A stretch of 48,316 bases of DNA from an uncultured Clostridia bacterium (GCA_947625555.1 CANQOT010000012.1:1-48316), one strand, 5' to 3'; positions 32,954-41,973 are shown, counted from the stretch's first letter. Notes: generated by a model from the sequence alone, not told the origin. A program made the numbers and translations.

Positions 32954-34210
32954 ATGGATAAGTTTGTGATAGACGGTGGGAGGAGACTCTGCGGGACCCT
33001 TCGCGCACAATCCGCGAAGAATGCCGTGTTGCCCCTTCTCGCCGCTTCTATTTTGACGGAACAGCGGGTGACGATCGACGAGGTGCCCATGATCGCCGAC
33101 GTCACCTGTATGGCGCAGATCTTGCGCGAACTCGGCGCGGAGGTCACGTTTTCGGAGGGAAACGCGACGATCGACAGCGCCAATGCGACGGAGCACCGCA
33201 TTTCCTCCGCCCTGACGAAGGAGCTCCGTTCCTCCGTCTTTATGCTCGGCTCACTGCTCTCCCGCTTCCGCCGCGCCGCCTGCGCTTACCCCGGGGGATG
33301 CGATATCGGGCTCAGGCCTATCGACTTGCACCTCAACGCCTTGAAGCGCATGGGCGTGGAGATCGAGGAGCGGGAGGGGTACATTCTATGCGCCTGCGAC
33401 CGTCTGAAAGGGGCGGATATCGTGCTCGATTTCCCCAGCGTCGGCGCCACGGAGAACATCTTGCTCGCCGCCGTCAAGGCGGAGGGGAGAACGACGATCG
33501 CGGGCGCGGCAAAGGAACCCGAGATCGTCGATCTTCAAAATTTCCTGAACGCCATGGGGGCGAAGATCGCGGGCGCGGGGACGGATACCGTCGAGATCGA
33601 GGGAGTGGATAGGCTCTTCGGCATCGAATACCGCCCCATAAAGGACCGCATCGAGGCGGGAACGTACCTGCTCGCCTGCGCCGCTTGCGGCGGGGAGGTG
33701 GAGATCGAGGGCGTGCATGGGGAATGCCTCGGATTACTTTTACATAAATTACGCGAAAACGGTTGCAAAATCCATACAAAAAATGATAAAATAAGAATCG
33801 CAAGTTACGGCCGTCTCAAATGCAACAGAAGGATCGAGACGATGCCCTTCCCGGGCTTTCCCACCGACCTGCAAGCGCAGGCTACGGCGGTCAACGCCGC
33901 CGCGGAGGGGTGCGCGCTCATCGTGGAAAACCTCTTCGAGACACGCTATAAATATGTGCCCGAACTCAAAAAGATGGGCGCGGATATCGAAGTCAACGGG
34001 AGGAATGCCTTCGTGCGCGGGGTAGCCCGCCTGCACGGGGCGACGGTGAGCTGCGGGGATCTCCGCGGCGGCGCGGCCCTCGTCATCGCGGCGCTCGGCG
34101 CCGAGGGGGTGAGCGAAGTGCTCGACCTTTCCCATCTCGACAGGGGCTACTTCGATTTGAGCGGCAATCTGAAAAAACTCGGTGCGGAGATCAAGCGCGT
34201 GCGCGTTTGA
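32954..34210 (+). CDS. murA: UDP-N-acetylglucosamine 1-carboxyvinyltransferase MurA (418 aa)
   Basis: First committed step of peptidoglycan synthesis. The catalytic cysteine C116 is present in PGGCDIGLRPIDLH, the form that reacts with fosfomycin. SAKNAVLP at 20-27 binds UDP-GlcNAc, and FPTDLQAQ is conserved in the C-terminal half. GAGGAGAG precedes the ATG at 32954. An AT-rich patch occurs at 33720-33800 within an otherwise GC-rich gene. Confidence 0.96.
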   Translation: MDKFVIDGGRRLCGTLRAQSAKNAVLPLLAASILTEQRVTIDEVPMIADVTCMAQILRELGAEVTFSEGNATIDSANATEHRISSALTKELRSSVFMLGSLLSRFRRAACAYPGGCDIGLRPIDLHLNALKRMGVEIEEREGYILCACDRLKGADIVLDFPSVGATENILLAAVKAEGRTTIAGAAKEPEIVDLQNFLNAMGAKIAGAGTDTVEIEGVDRLFGIEYRPIKDRIEAGTYLLACAACGGEVEIEGVHGECLGLLLHKLRENGCKIHTKNDKIRIASYGRLKCNRRIETMPFPGFPTDLQAQATAVNAAAEGCALIVENLFETRYKYVPELKKMGADIEVNGRNAFVRGVARLHGATVSCGDLRGGAALVIAALGAEGVSEVLDLSHLDRGYFDLSGNLKKLGAEIKRVRV

Positions 34211-34229
34211 TCTTTGGGAGGAATTACTT

Positions 34230-35024
34230 ATGAAGACAAAGGCGAGGGTGATCGTATCGACGCTTATTGCGCTCTTGTTGCTCGCGGCGGCGATCGCGGC
34301 GGGGCTCAACGCCGTTTTCACGGTGACCTACGTCCGCGCGGAGTTTTCCACCTTCTCCGCCGAGGGCAACCGCGATGCGGCCGAACTCAAAGAGAAGCTG
34401 GATAAATTCGTCGGCGAGAGCACGACCTTCCTCGATCTCGACGATGTGGAAGAGGTCGTCAAGGAATATCCGCATTTCACGATAGATTCTCTCGGCAAGA
34501 AGTTTCCCGCGACGGTGGAAGTCTCCGTCTCCGAACGGCGGGAGGTGTACGCCTTCTGCGGCGAGGGGGATACCTTCGTCTTTCTCGACGACGAGGGGAA
34601 GTTTTTGACGGACGGCAACAGGGATATCTCGAACCGCGCCGGCGGGCAAAATATCCTTCTCGAAAATTTCGCGCTCACCGTCTCGGAAACGGGCGAGGTG
34701 CGCGGCGAGTATCTTGCGGAGCTCCTGACCGCCATGAATACCTTCAAACAGGTCTTGAAGGAGATCCGCGCCAACGTCGTCTCGGTCACCCTCGATCTGG
34801 GCACGACCGACCGCAAGAACGTCACCTTCCGCGTGCAGATGACGGAGGGCGTCACCATTGCGCTCGAAAGTCCGTCCCGCCTCATCGGGGAGAAGGCGGC
34901 GCTCGCCGTCACCCGTTACAGCGCCCTCGCCGACGAGGAGAGACTGTACGGCCTCCTCACCGTCTACGAGGCGGAGCAGGGCGAGGTCCGCGCCTCCTAT
35001 GTCCAGCGCGATCCCTTCGCATAA
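34230..35024 (+). CDS. ftsQ: FtsQ/DivIB-like cell division protein (264 aa)
   Basis: One transmembrane segment (about 7-31) and an external part starting with a POTRA-like domain: VRAEFSTFSAEGNRDA...FLDLDDVEEVVKEYPHF then a strand pair ending in VSERREVYAF. Length and layout fit FtsQ/DivIB, which bridges FtsL-FtsB and FtsI-FtsW. GGGAGG precedes the ATG at 34230; the frame is open further upstream into murA but lacks a ribosome site. The gene ends the first half of the cluster; a strong terminator follows. Confidence 0.82.
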   Translation: MKTKARVIVSTLIALLLLAAAIAAGLNAVFTVTYVRAEFSTFSAEGNRDAAELKEKLDKFVGESTTFLDLDDVEEVVKEYPHFTIDSLGKKFPATVEVSVSERREVYAFCGEGDTFVFLDDEGKFLTDGNRDISNRAGGQNILLENFALTVSETGEVRGEYLAELLTAMNTFKQVLKEIRANVVSVTLDLGTTDRKNVTFRVQMTEGVTIALESPSRLIGEKAALAVTRYSALADEERLYGLLTVYEAEQGEVRASYVQRDPFA

Positions 35025-35076
35025 AAATTTCAAAGAAAACGCCCTTGCAGACTTGCCTGCGGGGGCGCGATCCTAC

Positions 35077-35103
35077 AACACCCGACATGGTCGGGTGTTT
35101 TTT
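35077..35103 (+). terminator. Strong terminator splitting the dcw cluster
   Basis: AACACCCGAC (35077-35086) pairs perfectly with GTCGGGTGTT (35090-35099) around ATG and is followed by a run of T up to 35103. Confidence 0.9.
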
Positions 35104-35134
35104 CGTGCCATGATGAAATAATTCATGGAAGTTC

Positions 35135-35163
35135 TTGACATGGTGCGTCGCGTTTGTTATAAT
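35135..35163 (+). promoter_or_regulatory. Consensus promoter of ftsA-ftsZ
   Basis: Perfect TTGACA (35135-35140), 17-base spacer, perfect TATAAT (35158-35163). The leader contains a GC hairpin (CGCGC/GCGCG plus wobble pairs, about 35172-35191) near the 5' end of the mRNA, which may stabilise it. Confidence 0.9.
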
Positions 35164-35206
35164 AGTATAAACGTGCGCGCGCATAGCGCGTGTAAGAGGA
35201 AACGAA

Positions 35207-36358
35207 ATGAGCCGCAAAAGCGTAGCGGTGTTGGACATCCGTTCCTCCGAGGTCACCGTTGTCGTCGGGGAAAGGGGGGTCAACAACACCTTTGTATTCA
35301 AAGGAAGCAAAACCGAGCCATACGACGGCTACGAGGGCGGAGCCTTTTACGATGTTCCCAAGCTGAAAGATGCGATTTTCCGCGCCCTGAATGCCGTCGA
35401 AAAGGCGACGAGCGAACATATCCGCACCCTCTATATCGGCGTTCCGGGCGAATTTTCCACCGTTCTCCCGCGCGAAGTTGAGACGGGTTTTCCCAAAAAG
35501 CGCAAGATCGGCGAGCGCGAAGTGGGCGAAGTGTTCGAAAAGGGGAAGTCGGAGCTCGAGGGCTTCCGCTTCATCCGCGCGACGAGCATGATCTTTGTCA
35601 CGGCGGATAACCGCCGCGTCGTCGATCCCGTCGGGCTCCCTTCGACCTCGCTCGACGGCGTCCTCTCCTACTTCTACTGCACCGACTATTTTGCAGAGAC
35701 GATGGAGAAGATCTTCGCGAATATGCGCATCGCGCTCAAATTCCTTCCCACGTCCTTTGCGATGGCGTCCTATCTCATCCCCAGCGAGACGCGGGACGAG
35801 TATGCGATCTTCCTCGATGCGGGCTTCCTCTCCTCGACGATCTCGGTGATCCTCGGCGGGGGCGTGCTCGCCCAGCGCACCTTCTGGGTGGGGAAGGCGC
35901 AGATCGCCGTTCTCCTCATGGAGGAGTTCGATCTTCCCTACGATGCCGCTTGCGCCCTGCTTTCCAAGGCCAATCTCTATGCGAAGGGCGGGGAGAGCAA
36001 GATGGAATTTTCCTTCCGCGGCTACACGTACGAGATCGATGTGCAGAGGCTCATCGCTACGGTGAAGGAGGGGCTCGACAAGATCTGCGAAGCGGTCGGG
36101 GGCTTCCTCGACGACTGCTCGGGCAGAGAGCTCGATTATAAACCGCTCTACATCTCGGGAGAGGGGATCTACGAGATCCGCGGCGCGCTCGAACACATTG
36201 CGGGCCGCATCGAACGGGTGACGGAGATGCTTTCGCCCGATCTTCCCTACTACAACAGACCTACGATGAGTTCGCGCATCGCGCTCATCGACATGGCATA
36301 CGAGGACAACCGCAAGGGCGGCATGTTCTCCCGCTTATTCAATGGATTCGGAGGTTAA
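35207..36358 (+). CDS. ftsA: Divergent FtsA-like actin-fold division protein (383 aa)
   Basis: Actin-fold features: VAVLDIRSSEVTVVV at the N-terminus (phosphate 1 loop, D10), FLDAGFLSSTISVILGGGVL near residue 205 (phosphate 2) and YISGEGIYEIRGALEHI near 310 (adenosine loop). It ends in GGMFSRLFNGFGG, a short amphipathic helix like the FtsA membrane-targeting sequence. Position directly before ftsZ supports FtsA, the tether of FtsZ to the membrane. Overall similarity is low and the normal FtsA phosphate loops are altered, so ATPase activity is uncertain. The stop precedes the ftsZ start by seven bases. Confidence 0.78.
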   Translation: MSRKSVAVLDIRSSEVTVVVGERGVNNTFVFKGSKTEPYDGYEGGAFYDVPKLKDAIFRALNAVEKATSEHIRTLYIGVPGEFSTVLPREVETGFPKKRKIGEREVGEVFEKGKSELEGFRFIRATSMIFVTADNRRVVDPVGLPSTSLDGVLSYFYCTDYFAETMEKIFANMRIALKFLPTSFAMASYLIPSETRDEYAIFLDAGFLSSTISVILGGGVLAQRTFWVGKAQIAVLLMEEFDLPYDAACALLSKANLYAKGGESKMEFSFRGYTYEIDVQRLIATVKEGLDKICEAVGGFLDDCSGRELDYKPLYISGEGIYEIRGALEHIAGRIERVTEMLSPDLPYYNRPTMSSRIALIDMAYEDNRKGGMFSRLFNGFGG

Positions 36359-36365
36359 AATTTTT

Positions 36366-37796
36366 ATGTACAACGAGAATATTCCCTTCCTCGGCGACGA
36401 GGGCATGACCCGCCGCGAAGAGTATGAGAAACAGCAAAATTATCAGGAGATCGTTTCGAACGGTATCCCCAAGATTAAAGTGATCGGCGTGGGCGGCGCG
36501 GGAAATAACGCCGTCAACCGCATGATCGAGGCGGGCATCAAGAGCGCGGAGTATATTGCCGTCAATACCGACGCGCAGATCTTACTCTGCAACAAGGCGC
36601 CCGTCAAGCTCCAGATCGGCGCCAAACGCACCAAGGGCCTCGGCGCGGGCGCCGAACCCGAAGTGGGCCGCGAGGCGGCAGAGGAGAGCAAGGAGCTCTT
36701 GGCGCGCGCCATCGACGGGACCGATCTCCTCTTCATCACCGCGGGCATGGGGGGCGGCACGGGCACGGGCGCCGCGCCCGTCATCGCCAAGATCGCGCGG
36801 GACAAGCAGATCCTCACCGTCGCCGTCGTCACCGAACCCTTCAACTTCGAGGGGAGACGCAAGATGGACAACGCCATGAAGGGCATCGCCAACCTTAAAA
36901 AATACGTCGATACCCTCGTCATCATTCCCAACGAAAAGATCCGCACCGTCGTCGATAAGAGTGCGACGGTCAACGAGGCATTCGCTGTCGCCGACGACGT
37001 GCTCCGCCAAGGGATCCGCGGCATCGCCGACCTCATCGTGACGCCCGGCCTCATCAACTGCGACTTCGCAGATGTGCGCACCATTTTGAAGGACCGCGGT
37101 CTCGCGCACATGGGGGTGGGCGTGGCAAAGGGGGAGAACCGCATCACCGAGGCGGTCAAACTCGCCGTCAACAGCCCTCTCCTCGAAACGACCATCGAGG
37201 GCGCGACGGGCATCATCATCAACGTTGTGGGCGGCAAGGATCTCACCCTTGAAGAAGTGACGAAGGCCATGGAACTCATCCACGGCGTCGTCGACTACAA
37301 CGCCATGATCATTCCGGGCGCGTGCATCGATCCCGCCATTCAGGACGAGGTCGAGGTCACCGTCATTGCGACGGGCTTCCCTTCCGCGGAGGAGGGGAAC
37401 ACGCAGGAGGCGGTGCGTGCGGAAGCGCAGACGTCGGCCTTCAACCCCAACTACCCCAAGCCGCAGCAGCCCAGACCTTACGCACAGGCTCCTTCGGCCA
37501 ATCCGTATGCCCAACAGCCCGCCAATCCCTATGCGCAGGCTCCTTCGGCCAATCCGTACACCCAACAGCCCGCCAATCCCTACGCACAGGCTTCTTCGGC
37601 CAATCCTTATGCCCAGCAGCCCGCCAATCCCTATGCGCAGGCTCCTTCGGCCAACCCGTATGCGCAGCAACCCGCCAATCCTTCTGCGGAACGCGAGGCG
37701 CCTCTGCCCGACGACGATATCGAGGACGATGCGTCCGATGCGCAGGATAGCAAACTTCCGCCCTTTGTGCGCCGCTTGCTGGGCAAGAAAAAATGA
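36366..37796 (+). CDS. ftsZ: Cell division GTPase FtsZ with repeat-rich linker (476 aa)
   Basis: Tubulin-like GTPase forming the Z ring. GVGGAGNNAVNRM near the N-terminus and the tubulin signature GGGTGTGAAP near residue 135 are intact, and the core ends about residue 345. A Pro/Ala/Gln linker with a 17-residue repeat follows (about 372-440), then an acidic stretch and the C-terminal peptide LPPFVRRLLGKKK that should bind FtsA. The start is placed at ATG 36366, 11 bases after GGAGG; an ATG at 36342 lies inside ftsA. Transcribed from the promoter at 35135. Confidence 0.96.
   Translation: MYNENIPFLGDEGMTRREEYEKQQNYQEIVSNGIPKIKVIGVGGAGNNAVNRMIEAGIKSAEYIAVNTDAQILLCNKAPVKLQIGAKRTKGLGAGAEPEVGREAAEESKELLARAIDGTDLLFITAGMGGGTGTGAAPVIAKIARDKQILTVAVVTEPFNFEGRRKMDNAMKGIANLKKYVDTLVIIPNEKIRTVVDKSATVNEAFAVADDVLRQGIRGIADLIVTPGLINCDFADVRTILKDRGLAHMGVGVAKGENRITEAVKLAVNSPLLETTIEGATGIIINVVGGKDLTLEEVTKAMELIHGVVDYNAMIIPGACIDPAIQDEVEVTVIATGFPSAEEGNTQEAVRAEAQTSAFNPNYPKPQQPRPYAQAPSANPYAQQPANPYAQAPSANPYTQQPANPYAQASSANPYAQQPANPYAQAPSANPYAQQPANPSAEREAPLPDDDIEDDASDAQDSKLPPFVRRLLGKKK
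37480..37683 (+). repeat. 51-bp tandem repeats in the ftsZ linker
   Basis: Four copies of a 51-base unit encode NPYAQAPSANPYAQQPA with few changes (one T for A, one S for P). The phase is exact (for example GCT CCT TCG at 37488 and 37539). The core and the C-terminal peptide are unaffected. Confidence 0.9.
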
Positions 37797-37811
37797 TCTT
37801 TGATGAAATTT

Positions 37812-37851
37812 GCGGGAGCGGCGCGGGCAGTCGCGCCGTCTCTGCTTTTTT
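37812..37851 (+). terminator. Terminator of ftsAZ
   Basis: CGGCGCG (37819-37825) pairs with CGCGCCG (37832-37838) around a 6-base loop; the stem extends downward with G-T pairs to 37812 and 37845 and is followed by six T. Confidence 0.8.
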
Positions 37852-37878
37852 CTCAAACGGGATCGAAGGAGAGAACGT

Positions 37879-38724
37879 ATGAAAAGAGAGAAGCCGAAAT
37901 ATTTCACGATCGACGAGATCCATTCCGCATTGCTCGGGATCTTGACGGAGTTCGACCGCGTGTGCAGGGAGAACGATCTCCGCTATTCTCTCTCGCACGG
38001 GACACTGCTCGGTGCCGTGCGTCACCATGGGTTTATTCCGTGGGACGACGATATGGACGTCGTGATGCCCCGCCCCGATTACGAGAAATTCTATGAGCTC
38101 GTGCATGCAGGTAAGATCAAGCTCGGCGAGCACTTCTCTCTCACCGACGATCGCGGGAAGAAGGCGCTCTATCCCTTCTACAAGTTGATGGACGACCGCT
38201 ATGCCATCAAACCTTGGTCGCATAAAGAGGTCCCGTATCTCTACCTCGACGTCTTCCCGATCGACGGCGCGCCCGAGGGGGAAAAGGCGATCGAAAAAGC
38301 CTTCAAACGCCGCTTGAAATACAGCGGTATCTGCGCGCTCGCCCGTTGGGCTGTGCCCGAAAAGAAGTGGATGCTCATCCTGCGCGGACTGCTCTTTCCG
38401 TTCTATCTCGGCTGTGCGATCTACGGCGCGCCCCGCGCTTCGCGGAAGGCAAACCGCTATGCGACGGCAAATGCTTTCGAGACTTCAAAATATTGCGGAA
38501 CTTTTAACTTCGGCACGACGAAATGGGTGATGGAAACGGAAAAATTCACCCGCTTTATCGAACTTCCCTTTGAGGGGAAGAGCTTTTTTGTGCTCAAGGA
38601 CTACGATGCGTGGCTTAAACTTCTCTATGGCGACTATATGCAACTTCCGCCTGAAAATAAGCGTATCACGCACGGTTTGAAAGTTTGGAAAAGGGGACAG
38701 ACAAATGAAGATTATAACACATAA
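37879..38724 (+). CDS. LicD-family phosphotransferase (281 aa)
   Basis: LicD proteins transfer a phospho-amino-alcohol (phosphocholine in pneumococcus) from a CDP/CMP carrier to a surface glycan. The nucleotidyltransferase-fold motif SHGTLLGAVRHHGFIPWDDDMDV lies at 39-61, with metal aspartates D56-D58 and D60. GAAGGAGAG precedes the ATG at 37879. It leads a six-gene set that makes and activates 2-aminoethylphosphonate, so the transferred group is probably 2-aminoethylphosphonate from a CMP ester (inference). One hydrophobic stretch (about 169-186) may hold it at the membrane. The next gene overlaps by 20 bases. Confidence 0.9.
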   Translation: MKREKPKYFTIDEIHSALLGILTEFDRVCRENDLRYSLSHGTLLGAVRHHGFIPWDDDMDVVMPRPDYEKFYELVHAGKIKLGEHFSLTDDRGKKALYPFYKLMDDRYAIKPWSHKEVPYLYLDVFPIDGAPEGEKAIEKAFKRRLKYSGICALARWAVPEKKWMLILRGLLFPFYLGCAIYGAPRASRKANRYATANAFETSKYCGTFNFGTTKWVMETEKFTRFIELPFEGKSFFVLKDYDAWLKLLYGDYMQLPPENKRITHGLKVWKRGQTNEDYNT

Positions 38725-39655
38725 GCGGATAACCGATCTGAAGATCCCGCCTGCCGAGTGCTATACTTGGGTATCGGAGATGATCGCAAACAAAAAAAAT
38801 GCGTTGCTTCCGCCCAAGATCAGCATGAAGCCGACAGACGGAGTATTTTGCAATGTCATGCCCTGCATCATAAATTATGCAGACGGCGGAAGGTTCGGCG
38901 GCGTAAAAGTTGTTACGCGCTATCCGCAACGGGTTCCCACGCTTGATTCCAAATTGATTTTACAAGATTCTCTGACGGGAGAATTTCTTGCTCTTATGGA
39001 CGCAAATTGGATAACCTCCATGCGGACGGGAGCAGTCGCCGCACACTCTGTTTTGCAGTTTGCAAAGAAAAATTTCAAAACAGTCGGGCTAATTGGATTG
39101 GGAAACACCGTCATTGCAACTCTGCTCGTTTTGCTTTCGGTGCGCCCCGAGCTTTGCCTCAATGTTAAGTTATTGCGTTATAAAGGACAGGAAAAAGCCT
39201 TTGAAGAGCGGTTTTCCGCATACGACGGACTGCATTTTACGGAATGCGATACTGCGGAAGAGCTCGTTCGAGGTTCTGATGTCGTAATTTCAGGCGCAAC
39301 GTATCTTCCCAACGATCTGTGCGGCGATGAATGTTTCGACGAAGGCGTTCTCGTTGTTCCCATCCACACTTTGGGTTTTACCAACTGCGACCTGTTTTTC
39401 GATAAAGTTTTTGCCGATGACTACGGTCATGTCTGCCATTTCAAAAATTTTGAAAAATTCCGCAGTTTTGCGGAGGTCTCGGACGTTGTCAACGGTGTTG
39501 TTGCGGGTAGAACGAGCGATAGAGAGCGAATTCTCGTCTACAATATCGGCGTCTCCATGCACGATATCAATTTTGCCGCACATATCTATCCGCTCGCAGA
39601 AGAGGGCGCACCCGAAATAGATTTCGAAGAGCCACAGGAAAAAACGTATATCTGA
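38705..39655 (+). CDS. Ornithine cyclodeaminase/mu-crystallin family protein (316 aa)
   Basis: NAD-dependent family that includes ornithine cyclodeaminase, alanine dehydrogenase and ketimine reductases. ALMDANWITSMRTGAVAAHSV (about 97-117) is the family core, and GLIGLGNTVIATLL (about 128-141) is the dinucleotide-binding loop. The substrate cannot be told. It overlaps licD by 20 bases and precedes aepY by 39, so it belongs to the phosphonate operon by position. Two 60-base samples (38821-38880, 39061-39120) are 40-45% GC, clearly lower than the surrounding genes, which suggests separate acquisition. Confidence 0.85.
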   Translation: MKIITHKRITDLKIPPAECYTWVSEMIANKKNALLPPKISMKPTDGVFCNVMPCIINYADGGRFGGVKVVTRYPQRVPTLDSKLILQDSLTGEFLALMDANWITSMRTGAVAAHSVLQFAKKNFKTVGLIGLGNTVIATLLVLLSVRPELCLNVKLLRYKGQEKAFEERFSAYDGLHFTECDTAEELVRGSDVVISGATYLPNDLCGDECFDEGVLVVPIHTLGFTNCDLFFDKVFADDYGHVCHFKNFEKFRSFAEVSDVVNGVVAGRTSDRERILVYNIGVSMHDINFAAHIYPLAEEGAPEIDFEEPQEKTYI

Positions 39656-39694
39656 CGCATCTTATAGCGGGAAAAACACAATAAAGAGTACAAT

Positions 39695-40831
39695 ATGAAT
39701 ATCCGTGACTTTATCAAGGAACTTGCATCGCTCACAGACGGAGAGCCCTTTTTTACGGGGGTCCCCGATTCCCTATTGAAGCCGCTCTGCGACTATCTCT
39801 ATTCAAAATACGGCGTGGAGGGGAACCATATCGTCGCTGCAAACGAGGGCAACGCCGCCGCGATCGCCGCGGGCTATCACCTCGCAACGGGCAGGGTGCC
39901 CGTCGTCTATATGCAGAACAGCGGGGAGGGGAACATCGTCAATCCCGCCGCATCCCTTCTCAACGAGAGGGTGTATGCCATCCCCGTGCTCTTCATCGTC
40001 GGCTGGCGGGGAGAGCCCGGCGTGCACGACGAACCGCAGCACATCTATCAAGGCATGATCACCTTAAAACTTCTCGAAGACCTTGAGATCGAGCCTTTCG
40101 TTCTCACAAAGGAGACTTCGGAGGAAGAGCTCGCCGCCTTTTTGGAGAAAGCGAAAACGCGCGCCAAGGAGGGGAGAAGCTCGGCGATCGTCGTCAAAAA
40201 GGGAGCTTTGCAGAACGAAGAGAGCGCTCGTTATGGGAACGGCTGCTCTCTTTTGCGCGAGGAGATCGTCTGCCGTATCGCCGCCGTAGCGGGGGAAGAC
40301 CCCGTCGTCTCGACGACGGGCAAGGCTTCGCGCGAGCTCTTCGAGATCCGAGAGCACGCGGGCGAGGGGCACGGCAAGGATTTTCTCACCGTGGGCTCGA
40401 TGGGGCACAGTTCCTCGATCGCCCTCGGCATAGCCCTGCAAAAGCCCGCCACCAAGATCTGGTGTATCGACGGAGACGGTGCAGCCGTCATGCACATGGG
40501 CGCCATGGCAGTTATCGGGGCGAGAGACCCGCAGAACCTCGTGCACATCGTTATCAACAACGGCGCGCATGAGACGGTGGGCGGAATGCCGACCGCCGCG
40601 GGCAAGATCGACCTTTGCAAAATAGCCGAGGGATGCGGATACCGTCTCGTCATGCGGGCTGAAAGCTACGAGGAACTGGACGAAAAGCTCCTTGCCGCGA
40701 AGGAAAGCGAGGTTTTGACCTTCCTCGAAGTGCGCTGCGGTCTCGGCGCACGCGCCGATTTGGGACGTCCTACGACGACTGCCCGGCAAAATAAAGAAGA
40801 TTTTGTTGCCTTCCTCGGGCAAAAAGGATAA
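39695..40831 (+). CDS. aepY: Phosphonopyruvate decarboxylase (378 aa)
   Basis: Thiamine diphosphate enzyme turning phosphonopyruvate into phosphonoacetaldehyde, the irreversible step that pulls the unfavourable PEP mutase reaction. N-terminal half: FTGVPDSLLKPL and the ANEGNAAAIAAGYHLATG segment with the likely cofactor glutamate. C-terminal half: TPP/metal motif GDGAAVMHMGAMAVIG ending in NN (about 264-289). Ribosome site weak (AAAGAG). The aminotransferase follows three bases after the stop. Confidence 0.93.
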   Translation: MNIRDFIKELASLTDGEPFFTGVPDSLLKPLCDYLYSKYGVEGNHIVAANEGNAAAIAAGYHLATGRVPVVYMQNSGEGNIVNPAASLLNERVYAIPVLFIVGWRGEPGVHDEPQHIYQGMITLKLLEDLEIEPFVLTKETSEEELAAFLEKAKTRAKEGRSSAIVVKKGALQNEESARYGNGCSLLREEIVCRIAAVAGEDPVVSTTGKASRELFEIREHAGEGHGKDFLTVGSMGHSSSIALGIALQKPATKIWCIDGDGAAVMHMGAMAVIGARDPQNLVHIVINNGAHETVGGMPTAAGKIDLCKIAEGCGYRLVMRAESYEELDEKLLAAKESEVLTFLEVRCGLGARADLGRPTTTARQNKEDFVAFLGQKG

Positions 40832-40834
40832 AAA

Positions 40835-41965
40835 ATGGAAATCAAACGCAACATTCTGCTCAATCCCGGTCCCTCTACGACGACGGACACGGTAAAAATG
40901 GCACAGCTTGTGCCCGATATCTGCCCGCGCGAGAGAGAATTTGCCTCCAAGATGAAAGGGCTTCGCGCCGATCTTTTGCGGATCGTCCACGCTGATCCCG
41001 CAGAATATACCTCCGTGCTCTTCTGCGGATCGGGTACGATCAACCTCGATGTCTGTCTCAACTCGCTTCTTCCCGCGGGAAAGAAGGCGCTCATTGTCAA
41101 CAACGGCGCATATTCCACGCGTGCGGCGGATATCTGCCGCTATTATGGGCTTCCTTATATCGATATGAAGTTTCCCATCGACCGTTTGCCCGACCTTGCA
41201 GCCGTGGAAAAGGCATTGAAGGATGATCCCGATATCTACATCGTCTACACGACGCACAACGAGACGGGAACGGGACTTCTCAATCCCATAAGGGAGCTTG
41301 GCGAGATCGCACATCGTTATGGGGCGATCTTCATTACGGATACGACCTCATCGCTTGCAATGCGTCCCATCGACGTGCAAAAAGACAACATTGATTTCTG
41401 TATGGCCTCCGCCCAGAAAGGGATCATGGCAATGACAGGACTATCTTTTATTATCGGAAAGAAGACAGAGATCGAAAAATCCGCAGAATATCCCAAACGT
41501 TCTTATTACTGCAATCTCTTCCGCCAGTATGATTATTTCGAGAAAACGGGGGAAATGCACTTTACACCCCCCGTTCAGACGGTCTATGCCGCCATACAGG
41601 GACTCAAAGAGTACTTTGAAGAGGGCGAAGAGGCGAAGTGGGCGCGGCATACGCGTGTCATGAACGCTATCCGCGAGGGAGTAGATGAGCTCGGATTCCG
41701 CGAGTTTCTCCCCCGCGAGATCCAGTCGGGGCTCGTTTCCGCCGTACTCTATCCCGACGATCTGAATTGGGATTTTGGAAAGGTACACGACTATTGCTAT
41801 GAACGCGGCTACACCATCTACCCCGGCAAGGTCGCGGGTAGCGGCATGTTCCGCCTATGCGCGCTCGGCGCGATCGATGAAGAAGATATTCACGCATTCT
41901 TTAGGGTGTTCCGCGCCGCTCTCGTAAACTGCGGTGTGCAAATTCCCGTCATCTATAACAAATGA
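40835..41965 (+). CDS. phnW: 2-aminoethylphosphonate aminotransferase (376 aa)
   Basis: Class V PLP aminotransferase interconverting phosphonoacetaldehyde and 2-aminoethylphosphonate; with the decarboxylase next to it, the biosynthetic direction is expected. LLNPGPSTTT at 8-17 is the family start, D169 and the PLP lysine K195 in ASAQKG are present. Similar proteins are also called alanine-glyoxylate or serine-pyruvate transaminases, but the context settles the role. Confidence 0.9.
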   Translation: MEIKRNILLNPGPSTTTDTVKMAQLVPDICPREREFASKMKGLRADLLRIVHADPAEYTSVLFCGSGTINLDVCLNSLLPAGKKALIVNNGAYSTRAADICRYYGLPYIDMKFPIDRLPDLAAVEKALKDDPDIYIVYTTHNETGTGLLNPIRELGEIAHRYGAIFITDTTSSLAMRPIDVQKDNIDFCMASAQKGIMAMTGLSFIIGKKTEIEKSAEYPKRSYYCNLFRQYDYFEKTGEMHFTPPVQTVYAAIQGLKEYFEEGEEAKWARHTRVMNAIREGVDELGFREFLPREIQSGLVSAVLYPDDLNWDFGKVHDYCYERGYTIYPGKVAGSGMFRLCALGAIDEEDIHAFFRVFRAALVNCGVQIPVIYNK

Positions 41966-41973
41966 GGTAAAAC

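Noticed and set aside
37480-37683. Second regular array with 51-base period
   Set aside because: It is in-frame coding repeat in the FtsZ linker.
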